Shown here piece by piece: positions 7,977 to 16,658 of a DNA stretch of 54,869 bases. The stretch covers positions 1-54,869 of the forward strand of contig WRIW01000009.1 in the NCBI GenBank assembly GCA_009782505.1. Direction: 5' to 3'. The DNA comes from Clostridiales bacterium. Lineage in GTDB: Bacteria; Bacillota; Peptococcia; DRI-13; UBA5745. The first letter of the stretch is position 1, and each line of letters opens with the position of its first letter. The notes below the pieces were generated by a model that did no database searches, had not been told where the DNA came from, and worked only from the letters and a program-made list of their open reading frames with translations. A program made the translations under genes and the position numbers.

Positions 7977-8906
7977 CTATTCCCAGTAAACGATCTCGCT
8001 CTCCAACTCGACGCCGAAGCGCTCACGGACCTCGCGCCCCGCCGCTTCCATGAGCTCCCTGACCTCCCCCGCCTTCGCGCCACCCAGATTCACGATGAAA
8101 TTCGCATGCTTCCCGGATATCTGGGCGCCGCCCACGCGTTGGCCCTTCAGCCCGGCTTGGTCTATGTATCTTCCCGCCCCGCCGCCGGCAGGATTGCGGA
8201 AGACGCTTCCCCCGCTGGGCAAGTCCAGGGGCTGTTTCTCGCGCCTGGCCTGCAGATAACTGTCCATGAGCGCCCGTATCTCATCAGCGTCGCCGGGTAT
8301 CAGCCTCAGCGCCCCGCTCACGATGAGCTCCCCCGACTCTCTCAAGGAGCTGCTCCGGTAGCCGAACCCCGCTTCCTGCCCGTCGAGGACGTGTATATCG
8401 CCCTCTGCATCCATGCATCGTACATATTCCACCAGGTCGGAGATCTGCCCGCCATACGCCCCGGCATTCATGATCAGCGCCCCGCCGAAGGAGCCGGGTA
8501 TGCCCGCCGCGAACTCCAGCCCCCGTAAGCCCTTCCGCGCCGCGGCAGCTGCCAGCCCCGCCAAGGGTAGGCCAGCCCCGGCTTCCACCGTCACCGCCGA
8601 TTCTACATCTCCCTGCGGCGCGGCAGGCCATACGGCCTGGTCGAGCTTCCCCGTATGGACGACCAATGCTTCCACGCCTTCATCCGACGCCAGCAGGTTC
8701 GTCCCCAAACCCAGGAAGCGGAGGGGGAAGCCTTCCCGGCTGCAGTGCTTTATTAGCTGTGCCAGCTTACCCTCCCCTTCCGGCCACACCATCAACCGGG
8801 CCGGGCCGCCGATTTTCCACGAGGTATAAGCCGATAGGGGCGCCTGGGCGAGCCATTCGCCAATCTGTTTTTCCGCTATCCAATTTTCCAGTTTATGCCA
8901 TTCCAT
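7977..8906 (-). CDS. murB: UDP-N-acetylenolpyruvoylglucosamine reductase MurB
   Basis: MurB reduces UDP-GlcNAc-enolpyruvate to UDP-MurNAc with NADPH, using bound FAD. The 309-residue protein shows the FAD-binding segments SAYTSWKIGGPARLMVWP (about 25-42) and LGLGTNLLASDEGV, the core GIPGSFGGALIMNAGAYGG, and the type II MurB ending PSGGSVFRNPAGGGAGRYIDQAGLKG with the catalytic Ser in GGSVFRNP. Type II MurB is usual in Gram-positive bacteria. It lies between murC and ftsQ in the cluster and begins 48 bases after the murC stop, with GGGAG 12 bases before the ATG. Confidence 0.97.
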   Translation of the reverse strand: MEWHKLENWIAEKQIGEWLAQAPLSAYTSWKIGGPARLMVWPEGEGKLAQLIKHCSREGFPLRFLGLGTNLLASDEGVEALVVHTGKLDQAVWPAAPQGDVESAVTVEAGAGLPLAGLAAAAARKGLRGLEFAAGIPGSFGGALIMNAGAYGGQISDLVEYVRCMDAEGDIHVLDGQEAGFGYRSSSLRESGELIVSGALRLIPGDADEIRALMDSYLQARREKQPLDLPSGGSVFRNPAGGGAGRYIDQAGLKGQRVGGAQISGKHANFIVNLGGAKAGEVRELMEAAGREVRERFGVELESEIVYWE

Positions 8907-8954
8907 TGGATTTGCTTACTCCCTTTCCTTTACCATTGCCTTTGCTTCCCCCGG

Positions 8955-10358
8955 CTATCGATCCGGAAGCCCTTCCAAAAGCATTTCCCCAAGCCTGCGG
9001 ATATTTCCGGCGCCAAGGGTCAACGCCAGGTCGCCGGGCGCCAGCATCCCCAGGGCCATGGATAGCGCCTCCTCGAAGCTCTCCGCCACCGCCGGCCTCG
9101 CGCCCCGGTGCGCCTTCACTTTATCCGCGATCAGCTCCGCGTCCGCCCCGGCTATGAGGTCTTCCCCGGCGCTGTAAACGGGCAGCAGGATCAACTCGTC
9201 CGCGTCGCTAAAGGCCTTTCCGAACTCCTCCGCGAGAAGCCGCGTCCTCGTATAGCGGTGGGGCTGAAACAATACCAGCATCCGCCGGGCGCCTATCCAC
9301 TTGGCGGCCTTCAAGGTCACCTTTATCTCCGTGGGATGGTGGGCATAGTCGTCATATACCTTGACCCCGCTCTCTTCGCCCATGAATTCCAGCCGCCTGT
9401 GGGCGCCCCGGAAGCCGTACAGTATCCCCTCCATGGCCGAGAAGCCAAGGCCGCACTCCCGTCCCGTCGCTATGGCCCCCAGGGCATTCAGCAGATTGTG
9501 ATCCCCGTATACCTGAAGCACCAGGGTCCCGGCAGGCTCGCCCCGCCAGAAGACCTCCGCCCGGGCTTCACCGCCCTCGTAACGGAGATTCCCGCCCCGG
9601 AGATCGGCCTCCGGCGACAATCCATACGTAATGATCCGGTCATGGCTTATCCTGGGCAGCAGCCTCCGGACGCCGGGGTCGTCGAGGCAGAGTATGGCTT
9701 TTCCCGTCTCCGGCACCTTGTTGATAAACGCGACGAAAGCGTCGTCTATCTTGTCCGCCGTGCCGTAGAAGTCCAGATGATCGTCCTCCACGTTGGTGAC
9801 CAGGGCTATCTCCGGAGCAAGCTCCAGAAATGAACCGTCCGATTCGTCCGCCTCAGCCACGAGGTATTCCCCGCCGCCCCACTTCGCGTTTGTATCCAGA
9901 TTCCCCACGTAGGCGCCGACGAAGTAGGAAGGTTCATAACCGCTTTTCTCCAGCAGATAGGCTATCATGGCGCTCGTAGTGGTTTTCCCATGGGCGCCGG
10001 CTATGGCGACGCCTTTCTTTTGATCCATAAACCTGGCGAGGCAGCTTCCCCGGTGGATCACTGGTATGCCCTTCGCCAGCGCAGCCAGGCGCTCGGGATT
10101 GTCTTGCCGTATGGCGCTGGACACCACCACGGCTTCCAGCCCGTCCTCCACAAGCGCCGGGTCATGGCTTCCGATATGGACGTCCGCGCCGAGCCCGGCC
10201 AGCCGGTCTGTCAGCACAGAAGCCGCCAGATCGGAACCGCTCACCGGCTTGCCCATCTCAAGGCAGGCTTTGGCGATCCCGCTCATCCCTACGCCGCCTA
10301 TACCGATAAAATGCCATTTTCCGCCGCCCGCGGTCCCGCCGCGTGTCTCGTTCATCAT
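8955..10358 (-). CDS. murC: UDP-N-acetylmuramate--L-alanine ligase MurC
   Basis: MurC adds L-alanine to UDP-MurNAc using ATP. The 467-residue protein has the N-terminal IGIGGVGMSGIA nucleotide loop, the ATP-binding GAHGKTTTSAMIA motif, the EADESDGSF segment, NVEDDHLDFY, and the C-terminal domain with YDDYAHHPTEI and LFQPHRYTRT. The ATG at 10358 overlaps the murG stop (ATGA), indicating translational coupling, and GGAGTG lies just upstream. Although an in-frame reading continues further upstream inside murG, the conserved N-terminus begins here. Confidence 0.97.
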   Translation of the reverse strand: MMNETRGGTAGGGKWHFIGIGGVGMSGIAKACLEMGKPVSGSDLAASVLTDRLAGLGADVHIGSHDPALVEDGLEAVVVSSAIRQDNPERLAALAKGIPVIHRGSCLARFMDQKKGVAIAGAHGKTTTSAMIAYLLEKSGYEPSYFVGAYVGNLDTNAKWGGGEYLVAEADESDGSFLELAPEIALVTNVEDDHLDFYGTADKIDDAFVAFINKVPETGKAILCLDDPGVRRLLPRISHDRIITYGLSPEADLRGGNLRYEGGEARAEVFWRGEPAGTLVLQVYGDHNLLNALGAIATGRECGLGFSAMEGILYGFRGAHRRLEFMGEESGVKVYDDYAHHPTEIKVTLKAAKWIGARRMLVLFQPHRYTRTRLLAEEFGKAFSDADELILLPVYSAGEDLIAGADAELIADKVKAHRGARPAVAESFEEALSMALGMLAPGDLALTLGAGNIRRLGEMLLEGLPDR

Positions 10359-11524
10359 GATCCCACTCCGCCTCGTTCCGTTCCGCTTCCGCCGCCTGCC
10401 TCTATCGTATCCGCCAGCACGTCCAGGATATCCTCCAGGGCCCGCTTGAAGGCGGCCTGAGAGCTGCAGGCCGACATAGCTTGCCGCCTCTCCCCGTCGT
10501 CGATAAGCTCCCGCACTGCCTTGAGAAGCAGCGGCCCCGTCAGCGCCCGGTCTTCCAGCGCCATAGCCCCGCCCCTGTCCGCCAGGCTCGCCGCGTTGTG
10601 CGCCTGGTGGTTCTCGGCGGCGCCCGGCAGCGGGATAAGTATAGCCGGCAGCCCGCAAAGCGTGATCTCCGCCAGCGTGGACGCCCCCGCCCTGCCGATA
10701 AAGACGTCGGCTGCGGCATAAGCCAAGTCCATCCGGTCGATGTAAGGGAGCACACGTATGTTGCCGCCACCCTCGGATCTGTCCGGGCTTATCCCGCCTT
10801 CTTCCAGTTCCGCCTTTATCTGCTCATAGTCCCTGCGCCCGGTGGCAAACAGGATCTGCACCCCCGCGCTCCCGTTCAGCTCCCTGATCACATGGAGCAT
10901 AGCCTGGTTGATGCGCGCCGCCCCCTGGGACCCTCCCGCCGCCAGTATCGTCACGCGGCCCTTCCCGAGCCCGTAGAATCTATATGCTTCCTCCCTGTCC
11001 GCGTCCGCGATGCTCTCCCTTACGGGCAGCCCGGTCACCTCGACCCGCTTACGGGCGTGGGGCGGGAAGTACCCGGCGGCTTCCTCAAAGCTGACCATGA
11101 TCCCTTTCGCCCAGGCTGAGATGATGCGGTTAGTCAGCCCGGGAAAGGCGTTGGGCTCATGGATGAATACAGGAATGTGCTTTTGGATGGCTGCCAGCGC
11201 CACCGGCAGGCATACGTAGCCCCCCGTGCCGATCACAGCCTGAGGCTTCAGCGCCCCCAGCAGATTCGCCGCTTCCCGCCTCCCCCTGTGGTCGGCTCTC
11301 AGCGCGCTTGCGAGGCTGCGTATCTTCCTGCCCTGCCAGCCTTCCGCCGTGATCCCGCGAAAGGGGTAGCCGGCCTCCGGGACGATACGGCTCTCCATTC
11401 CGCCTTTCGTCCCGATATAGAATATCTCCGTGCCCGGCCAGCGGCGCTTTATCCCGTCGCCGATAGCCAAAGCCGGATAGATATGTCCCCCGGTCCCCCC
11501 GCCGGTGAGGATAAGTCTCGTCAT
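10355..11524 (-). CDS. murG: Lipid II synthase MurG (UDP-GlcNAc transferase)
   Basis: MurG transfers GlcNAc to undecaprenyl-PP-MurNAc-pentapeptide on the inner membrane face, giving lipid II. The 389-residue GT-B enzyme begins MTRLILTGGGTGGHIYPALAI, the glycine-rich acceptor-site loop, and has the C-terminal UDP-GlcNAc site with FIGRAGASTLAEI and PLPGAAENHQAHNA. The ATG at 11524 is favoured because GGAG lies 6 bases upstream and the product starts at the conserved motif. An ATG at 11536 would add four residues. The gene overlaps murC by four bases and follows ftsW after 25 bases. Confidence 0.96.
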   Translation of the reverse strand: MTRLILTGGGTGGHIYPALAIGDGIKRRWPGTEIFYIGTKGGMESRIVPEAGYPFRGITAEGWQGRKIRSLASALRADHRGRREAANLLGALKPQAVIGTGGYVCLPVALAAIQKHIPVFIHEPNAFPGLTNRIISAWAKGIMVSFEEAAGYFPPHARKRVEVTGLPVRESIADADREEAYRFYGLGKGRVTILAAGGSQGAARINQAMLHVIRELNGSAGVQILFATGRRDYEQIKAELEEGGISPDRSEGGGNIRVLPYIDRMDLAYAAADVFIGRAGASTLAEITLCGLPAILIPLPGAAENHQAHNAASLADRGGAMALEDRALTGPLLLKAVRELIDDGERRQAMSACSSQAAFKRALEDILDVLADTIEAGGGSGTERGGVGS

Positions 11525-11549
11525 CAATGGCTCCATTCCGATAAAAAAA

Positions 11550-12719
11550 TCATTTTCGGTAACGTGATATATTGAGCAGCACCCCCACCGACCCCATGGA
11601 CATCAGTAGGGAAGACCCGCCGTAGCTGACCAAAGGAAGCGTGACGCCGGTGACGGGCAGGCAACCCGTGACCACGCCCAGGTTCAAAGCCGCCTGCAAT
11701 GCGAGGCTCGTGGTGATACCCGTCGCCAGCAAGCTGCCATAGCGGTCGGGGCAGCGCATGGCGATCATATATCCGCGCCATGCCAGGCACAGGAAGAGGA
11801 TGATGATGAAGCCCGCGCCGATGAAGCCAAGCTCCTCCCCGATGATGGAAAAGATGAAATCTGTATTCTGCTCCGGCAAGAAGCCCAGCTTCTGCCGGCT
11901 GGCGCCGATGCCTACGCCCCAGAACCCTCCCGAGCCTAAGGCATAGTATGAGCCGATCAGCTGATAACCTGTGTCCAGGGGATCCGCCCAGGGGTCCAGG
12001 AAGCCCAGTATACGGCGCATCTGGTAGTCGCTGGACGTGACCAGGGCGGCGACAAGGGCCCCGCCCGCTACTACCGCCGACCCAGCGTACAGCCAATGGA
12101 GCCCCGCCGCCAGGAGTATGGCCATGGCTATACACGCCAGGGAGATGGTGGCGCCAAGGTCGGGTTCCTTGTACACCAGCCCCAATATCACAAGCAGCAT
12201 GATCGCTACGTGCCCCAGGGCGCCCTTGATATCATTGGGATCCGCGCTCCTCTTGCTCAGCAGGTTCGCCATATACAGGGACATGGCGAATTTCGCCACC
12301 TCCGACGGCTGCACCCTGACGCCGGTGGAGCCTATGGGTATCCAGCGGTGGGCATGGTTGATTTCTTCGAAAAAGAACACCGCGACCAATAAAAACACCG
12401 TGAAATACAAGACGGGCTTCGATAAGAAACGGTATTTCTGATAGTTGACGTTCATGGCGATCAGGGTGATCACCACGCCCGCCGCGGCGAAGCTCCCCTG
12501 GCGCTTCAGATATTCATAGGGATCGTTGGATAAGGTATCGTAGTAGCTGGCGCTAAATACCATGATGACGCCTATCCCCACCAGAAAAAGGGCGATAAGC
12601 AGCAGCCACAGATCCGGCGTACCCTTCTTAAGCGGCGCCGTGTTGACTTCCGCCGCCGGCCTGCTGCGGACCGGCTTCACGCCTTTATTCATGTACAGTA
12701 CATTGCTCTTCGCCGTCAT
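11550..12719 (-). CDS. ftsW: SEDS peptidoglycan polymerase FtsW/SpoVE
   Basis: This is a septal lipid II polymerase of the SEDS family, working with a class B penicillin-binding protein. The 389-residue polytopic protein has about ten membrane helices after a 36-residue cytoplasmic tail. It contains HRWIPIGSTGVRVQPSEVAKF, the EPDLG loop with the catalytic-type Asp, the FLPEQNTDFIFSIIGEELGF signature, and PLVSYGGSSLL near the C-terminus. It lies between murD and murG. SpoVE, the sporulation paralogue, has the same signatures and the two cannot be told apart here; position in this cluster next to a SpoVD-type protein fits either. Confidence 0.95.
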   Translation of the reverse strand: MTAKSNVLYMNKGVKPVRSRPAAEVNTAPLKKGTPDLWLLLIALFLVGIGVIMVFSASYYDTLSNDPYEYLKRQGSFAAAGVVITLIAMNVNYQKYRFLSKPVLYFTVFLLVAVFFFEEINHAHRWIPIGSTGVRVQPSEVAKFAMSLYMANLLSKRSADPNDIKGALGHVAIMLLVILGLVYKEPDLGATISLACIAMAILLAAGLHWLYAGSAVVAGGALVAALVTSSDYQMRRILGFLDPWADPLDTGYQLIGSYYALGSGGFWGVGIGASRQKLGFLPEQNTDFIFSIIGEELGFIGAGFIIILFLCLAWRGYMIAMRCPDRYGSLLATGITTSLALQAALNLGVVTGCLPVTGVTLPLVSYGGSSLLMSMGSVGVLLNISRYRK

Positions 12720-12725
12720 GTATTT

Positions 12726-14174
12726 TTACCTCTGTTGATTTGAGATCAGTGATTTTACGGATTCCTTAAATACCTTCCCCCGTTCCTCGAAGTTGCTGAA
12801 CATATCCAGGCTGGCGCAGGCGGGGGACAGCAGGATCATATCCCCGGGGCGCGCCAGGCTTTGGCAGACCGCCACCGCTTCCTCCAGGGTATCCGTCATC
12901 CTTATATCCGAGAAGCCCTGGCCCAGCAGCGCTTCTTCCACCTTGCCCCTGTCCCTGCCGATCAGTACGGCCGTCTTCGCCTTCTCTGCGACTTTTTCCG
13001 CAAGCTTATCAAAGGAGGCGTCTTTGCCGTCCCCGCCGGCGATGAGCAGGATAGGCCTGTCGTAGGAATCCAGGGCCTTGATGGCCGAAGCCGGATTCGT
13101 CGCCTTGGAGTCGTTCACATAGAGCACCCCTTCGTGTTCGCCCACATGCTCCATGCGGTGCTCTACCCCCTCGAAGGCGCTTATGCTCTGGCGCAGCGAA
13201 TACGGGCTGATCCCCAGCGCCAAACCGGCGCCCAGGGCAGCCAGGAGGTTTTCCCTATTGTGGCGGCCCGGCACGGAAAATATACCCGCCGGCATGATCC
13301 GGGCGTCTTTGCCGCCCCTGCCCGCCCCACCACGGTGTACGATCCAGTCCTCCCGGTCGATATACAAGCCCGCTTCCGGCTCCTCTTCCTGGCTGAACCA
13401 AAGTATCTTCGGGCCCCCCACAGCCGGCCGGCTTTCCAGATAAGCCTCGCCCTTTTCCAGCCGCTTCTCCCCTTCCAGCCGCAGCAGCTGGTCGTCATAG
13501 TTCAGAATGAGCCAGTCATCCTGCCCTTGAAACCGGGCGATATTCCACTTTGCCGCAGTGTAATTGTCGAAAGTCTTATGCCAATCCAGGTGATCCGGCG
13601 TCAGATTGAGAAAAATGGCTATCCTGGTCCTCAGGGAGAGCAGGCCCGCCAGCTGAAAGCTGGAAAGCTCCAGCACAGCCCAATCGTTCTCTTTCATCTC
13701 CGGCGCGGCTTCGATGAAAGGCTTGCCGATATTGCCCCCCACAAAGGGCGTAAATCCGGCGTCCGCCATTATTTTCCCGATGAGGCTGGTGGTCGTGGTC
13801 TTACCATTGCTGCCGGTGATCCCTACTATCCGCGCCTGGCTGATTTGCCAGCCCAGCTCTATCTCGTTGGTCACGGGTATATCCCGCCTCCGGGCCTCCT
13901 GCAGGATCGGCTGGTCCAGAGGCACGCCCGGGCTGGACACTACTAATCCCGCGTCCCAGCCTACAGGGTCCGCATCCGCCCCCAGCTCCAGCGCAAGCCC
14001 CTTCTTTGCCAGGGCGGCGAGTTCCGCCTGCTCTTCTTCTTTGAAGTCACCGGCTGCTTTCTTGTCATTCAGGCACACCTGCGCGCCCTGGCCCAGCAGC
14101 CACCTGGCCGCGGCCAGCCCGCTCTTTCCCGCGCCGATGAGATAGATGCGTTTTCCTTGCCACACGCCGCTCAT
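12726..14174 (-). CDS. murD: UDP-N-acetylmuramoyl-L-alanine--D-glutamate ligase MurD
   Basis: MurD attaches D-glutamate to UDP-MurNAc-L-Ala. The 482-residue protein opens with KRIYLIGAGKSGLAAARWL, has the ATP loop GITGSNGKTTTTSL, the Mg-site region LNLTPDHLDWH, and C-terminal VLYVNDSKATNPASAIKAL with the AGGDGKDASF loop. The ATG at 14174 lies six bases after the mraY stop, with a G-rich ribosome site (AGGGGG) unusually close to it. An in-frame start further upstream would overlap mraY by about 50 bases and precede the conserved N-terminus. Confidence 0.96.
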   Translation of the reverse strand: MSGVWQGKRIYLIGAGKSGLAAARWLLGQGAQVCLNDKKAAGDFKEEEQAELAALAKKGLALELGADADPVGWDAGLVVSSPGVPLDQPILQEARRRDIPVTNEIELGWQISQARIVGITGSNGKTTTTSLIGKIMADAGFTPFVGGNIGKPFIEAAPEMKENDWAVLELSSFQLAGLLSLRTRIAIFLNLTPDHLDWHKTFDNYTAAKWNIARFQGQDDWLILNYDDQLLRLEGEKRLEKGEAYLESRPAVGGPKILWFSQEEEPEAGLYIDREDWIVHRGGAGRGGKDARIMPAGIFSVPGRHNRENLLAALGAGLALGISPYSLRQSISAFEGVEHRMEHVGEHEGVLYVNDSKATNPASAIKALDSYDRPILLIAGGDGKDASFDKLAEKVAEKAKTAVLIGRDRGKVEEALLGQGFSDIRMTDTLEEAVAVCQSLARPGDMILLSPACASLDMFSNFEERGKVFKESVKSLISNQQR

Positions 14175-14179
14175 ACCCC

Positions 14180-15130
14180 CTAAAGCATTATCCACAGAAA
14201 AGCCAGCGCCGCGATCAACGTCGCCAGCCAAAACACCGCGTCGACCCGGCCTTCGTTCCAGCCCCCAAGCTCAAAATGATGGTGGAGCGGAGACATGCGG
14301 AAGAGCCTTTTCCCGCCGGTGAGGCGGAAGTATCCCACTTGCAGGATGACCGACCCTACTTCAACCACGTAAATGATCCCCAGCAGGGGCAGAAGCAGCT
14401 CCGTACCCGTGAGAAGGGCAAGGGCCGCGACACCGCCGCCTAAAGCCAGGGCTCCGGTATCCCCCATAAAGACTTTGGCCGGGTGCAGGTTAAACAATAG
14501 AAACCCAAGGCAGCTGCCCGCCAGCCCGCCGGCAAATAACGCCGGCCCCGTCATCCCCCACGCCCGGCATAAGAGCAGGAAGGCAACAGCGATGAGGAAG
14601 GTCACCCCGGAGCAAAGGCCGTCCAGGCCGTCGGTGAAGTTCACTCCATTGACTGTAGCGGTGATGACCAGCATCGCCAGGGGGATATAGAATATCCCCA
14701 GCTGATAGTGCCGGTCGACGAGCGGGAGCCAGACGCTTCCGCCTTCCATGCGCCAGAGGACGGCGGCAAAGATGAATGAGATCGCCAACTGCCCCGCCAT
14801 CTTCTGGCGGGCTGTCAGCCCCTCCGAGTGATGATTCCTAATTTTCAAAAAATCATCCGCGAAGCCCAGCAGCCCCATCGCCGCCGCGAGAAGCAGCGGC
14901 AGCATGCCCTCCGCCGTGACCCCGCCGGAAGCAACCATCGCTACAGGTAAAGCCAGCAGGAATACCAAGCCGCCCATGGTCGGGGTGCCGGATTTAGCTA
15001 AGTGGCTCTCCGGCCCCTCCGCCCGGACATACTGGCCCAGCCCCAGCTTGCGCAGCGCCGGGATCAGGAGCGGTATGCATATGACGGCCACCGCCAGGGC
15101 GGCGAAGCTTGCGATCAGGTAATCGGGCAC
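14180..15130 (-). CDS. mraY: Phospho-MurNAc-pentapeptide translocase MraY
   Basis: MraY transfers phospho-MurNAc-pentapeptide to undecaprenyl phosphate, forming lipid I. The 316-residue protein has about ten membrane helices, the KSGTPTMGGLVFL segment, GFADDFLK (first Asp pair), VNFTDGLDGLCSG, the FMGDTGALALGG loop and the cytoplasmic histidine motif MSPLHHHFE. It starts at GTG 15130, eight bases after GGAGG, and lies only four bases after murE. In most Firmicutes clusters murF sits between these two genes, but there is no room for it here. Confidence 0.97.
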   Translation of the reverse strand: MPDYLIASFAALAVAVICIPLLIPALRKLGLGQYVRAEGPESHLAKSGTPTMGGLVFLLALPVAMVASGGVTAEGMLPLLLAAAMGLLGFADDFLKIRNHHSEGLTARQKMAGQLAISFIFAAVLWRMEGGSVWLPLVDRHYQLGIFYIPLAMLVITATVNGVNFTDGLDGLCSGVTFLIAVAFLLLCRAWGMTGPALFAGGLAGSCLGFLLFNLHPAKVFMGDTGALALGGGVAALALLTGTELLLPLLGIIYVVEVGSVILQVGYFRLTGGKRLFRMSPLHHHFELGGWNEGRVDAVFWLATLIAALAFLWIML

Positions 15131-15134
15131 GCCT

Positions 15135-16646
15135 TCATCCTCCTTGCTCCATGCAGCTCTCTATCGCTTTTTGCGCTTCCACGTAGTCGTCGAAGTGATG
15201 CCTGACCTCCCCGATGACCTGATAATCCTCATGCCCCTTGCCGCAAATCAGCACCATGTCTCCCCCGCGGGCGATGGACACAGCCAGGCAAATCGCCTTT
15301 CTGCGGTCCGCCTCCATCATGACCTCCGCCCTGGCCGTGGGGCCGGCCATACCTTTCAGTACGTCCCGTATGATGTCCGCCGGATCCTCGTCCCGGGGGT
15401 TGTCGGAGGTGACGATGGCGACGTCCGACAACCTCGCCGCCGTCTCCCCCATCAGCGGGCGTTTTGCCGCGTCCCTGTGCCCACCGGCGCCAAACACACT
15501 GATGATCCTCCCGGCACAGAGCTCCCTCGCTGTGGAGATGCATTTTTCCAAGCTGTCCGGCGTATGGGAGTAGTCCACGTACACCTGGAAGGGCGGCGCC
15601 CCGCCCGGGGCGGCTACCTGCTGAAACCGGCCCGCCACGGCGTCCATATCAGCCAGGGCCCTGCTTATCACCTGAATGTCTACCCCTTCCACCAGAGCGG
15701 CGGCGATGGCCGCCAGAGAGTTGTACACATTGAAGCGTCCATGGAGCTTCAGGCTGATCTCCGCCGACTCCCCGCCATAAACAAGCCGGTACCGTATCCC
15801 CGATGGGGAAAGCTCGATATCCTCCGCCCGCACATGGCATAAGCCGCCCAGCCCATAGGTGATGACCGGTACGCTGCAGTAGTCGGCTAATCGGGTCCCC
15901 GCATCGTCGTCAAAATTCAGTATCGCCGCTTTTTTTCTTTCTTTCCCGCTCCCGGGCTTCAACCCGGCGAAGAGCTTCGCCTTCGCGCCCAGGTACTCGT
16001 CGAAGGTTTTGTGGTAGTCCAGATGATCCTGGCTGAGGTTGGTAAATATACCAAGGTCATACTCGATGCCGGCTGTGCGGGATTGGTCCAGCGCGTGGGA
16101 GCTGACCTCCATCACGGCGTAATCCACTTGCTCTTCCATCATTTGCCCGAACAGCTCCGCCAGCCGCCCGCTGCCCGGCGTCGTCAAGTCGGTCTCCAGC
16201 CTGCGTTTATCGATCCGGTTATATACGGTGCTAAGCAGCCCTACTTTCTTTCCGGCTTCCTCCATGATCGCGGCAAGCATATGGGCCACCGTAGTCTTGC
16301 CGTTTGTGCCGGTGACGCCAACCACGTTCATCTTTAAAGAAGGCTTTCCGGCCATATTTTGTTCCATCACGCCGCAAAACTCACGGCTGTTTTCCACCAG
16401 TATCCAGGGCTCGCCGCCGATACAGTACTCCTCGTCTTCCAGGACCACCGCCGACGCGCCCTTCCCCAGCGCCTGGGATATATAGCGATGCCCGTCGTGG
16501 TATTCGCCTTTGATGGCGACGAATATATCCCCGGCCCCTACGGAGCGGGAATCCTCCCTCACCGCGCCCACGTCCATATCCCAGTCTATACCTTCATGTT
16601 GACGGCGTATGCCTTTACAGCCTTCCGTCAATTCCCTAAGTATCAA
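15135..16646 (-). CDS. murE: UDP-MurNAc-tripeptide synthetase MurE, meso-DAP type
   Basis: MurE adds the third stem-peptide residue. The 503-residue protein has the ATP motif GVTGTNGKTTV (about 110-120), NLSQDHLDYH, and the substrate loop TSDNPRDEDP with DNPR at residues 415-418. This motif marks enzymes that use meso-diaminopimelate rather than lysine, so the wall should be of the DAP type. The gene starts with TTG at 16646 after AAGGGGG at a good spacing and follows the penicillin-binding protein gene by 12 bases. The next gene is mraY, with no murF in between. Confidence 0.97.
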   Translation of the reverse strand: MILRELTEGCKGIRRQHEGIDWDMDVGAVREDSRSVGAGDIFVAIKGEYHDGHRYISQALGKGASAVVLEDEEYCIGGEPWILVENSREFCGVMEQNMAGKPSLKMNVVGVTGTNGKTTVAHMLAAIMEEAGKKVGLLSTVYNRIDKRRLETDLTTPGSGRLAELFGQMMEEQVDYAVMEVSSHALDQSRTAGIEYDLGIFTNLSQDHLDYHKTFDEYLGAKAKLFAGLKPGSGKERKKAAILNFDDDAGTRLADYCSVPVITYGLGGLCHVRAEDIELSPSGIRYRLVYGGESAEISLKLHGRFNVYNSLAAIAAALVEGVDIQVISRALADMDAVAGRFQQVAAPGGAPPFQVYVDYSHTPDSLEKCISTARELCAGRIISVFGAGGHRDAAKRPLMGETAARLSDVAIVTSDNPRDEDPADIIRDVLKGMAGPTARAEVMMEADRRKAICLAVSIARGGDMVLICGKGHEDYQVIGEVRHHFDDYVEAQKAIESCMEQGG

Positions 16647-16658
16647 CGTTTTTCCCCC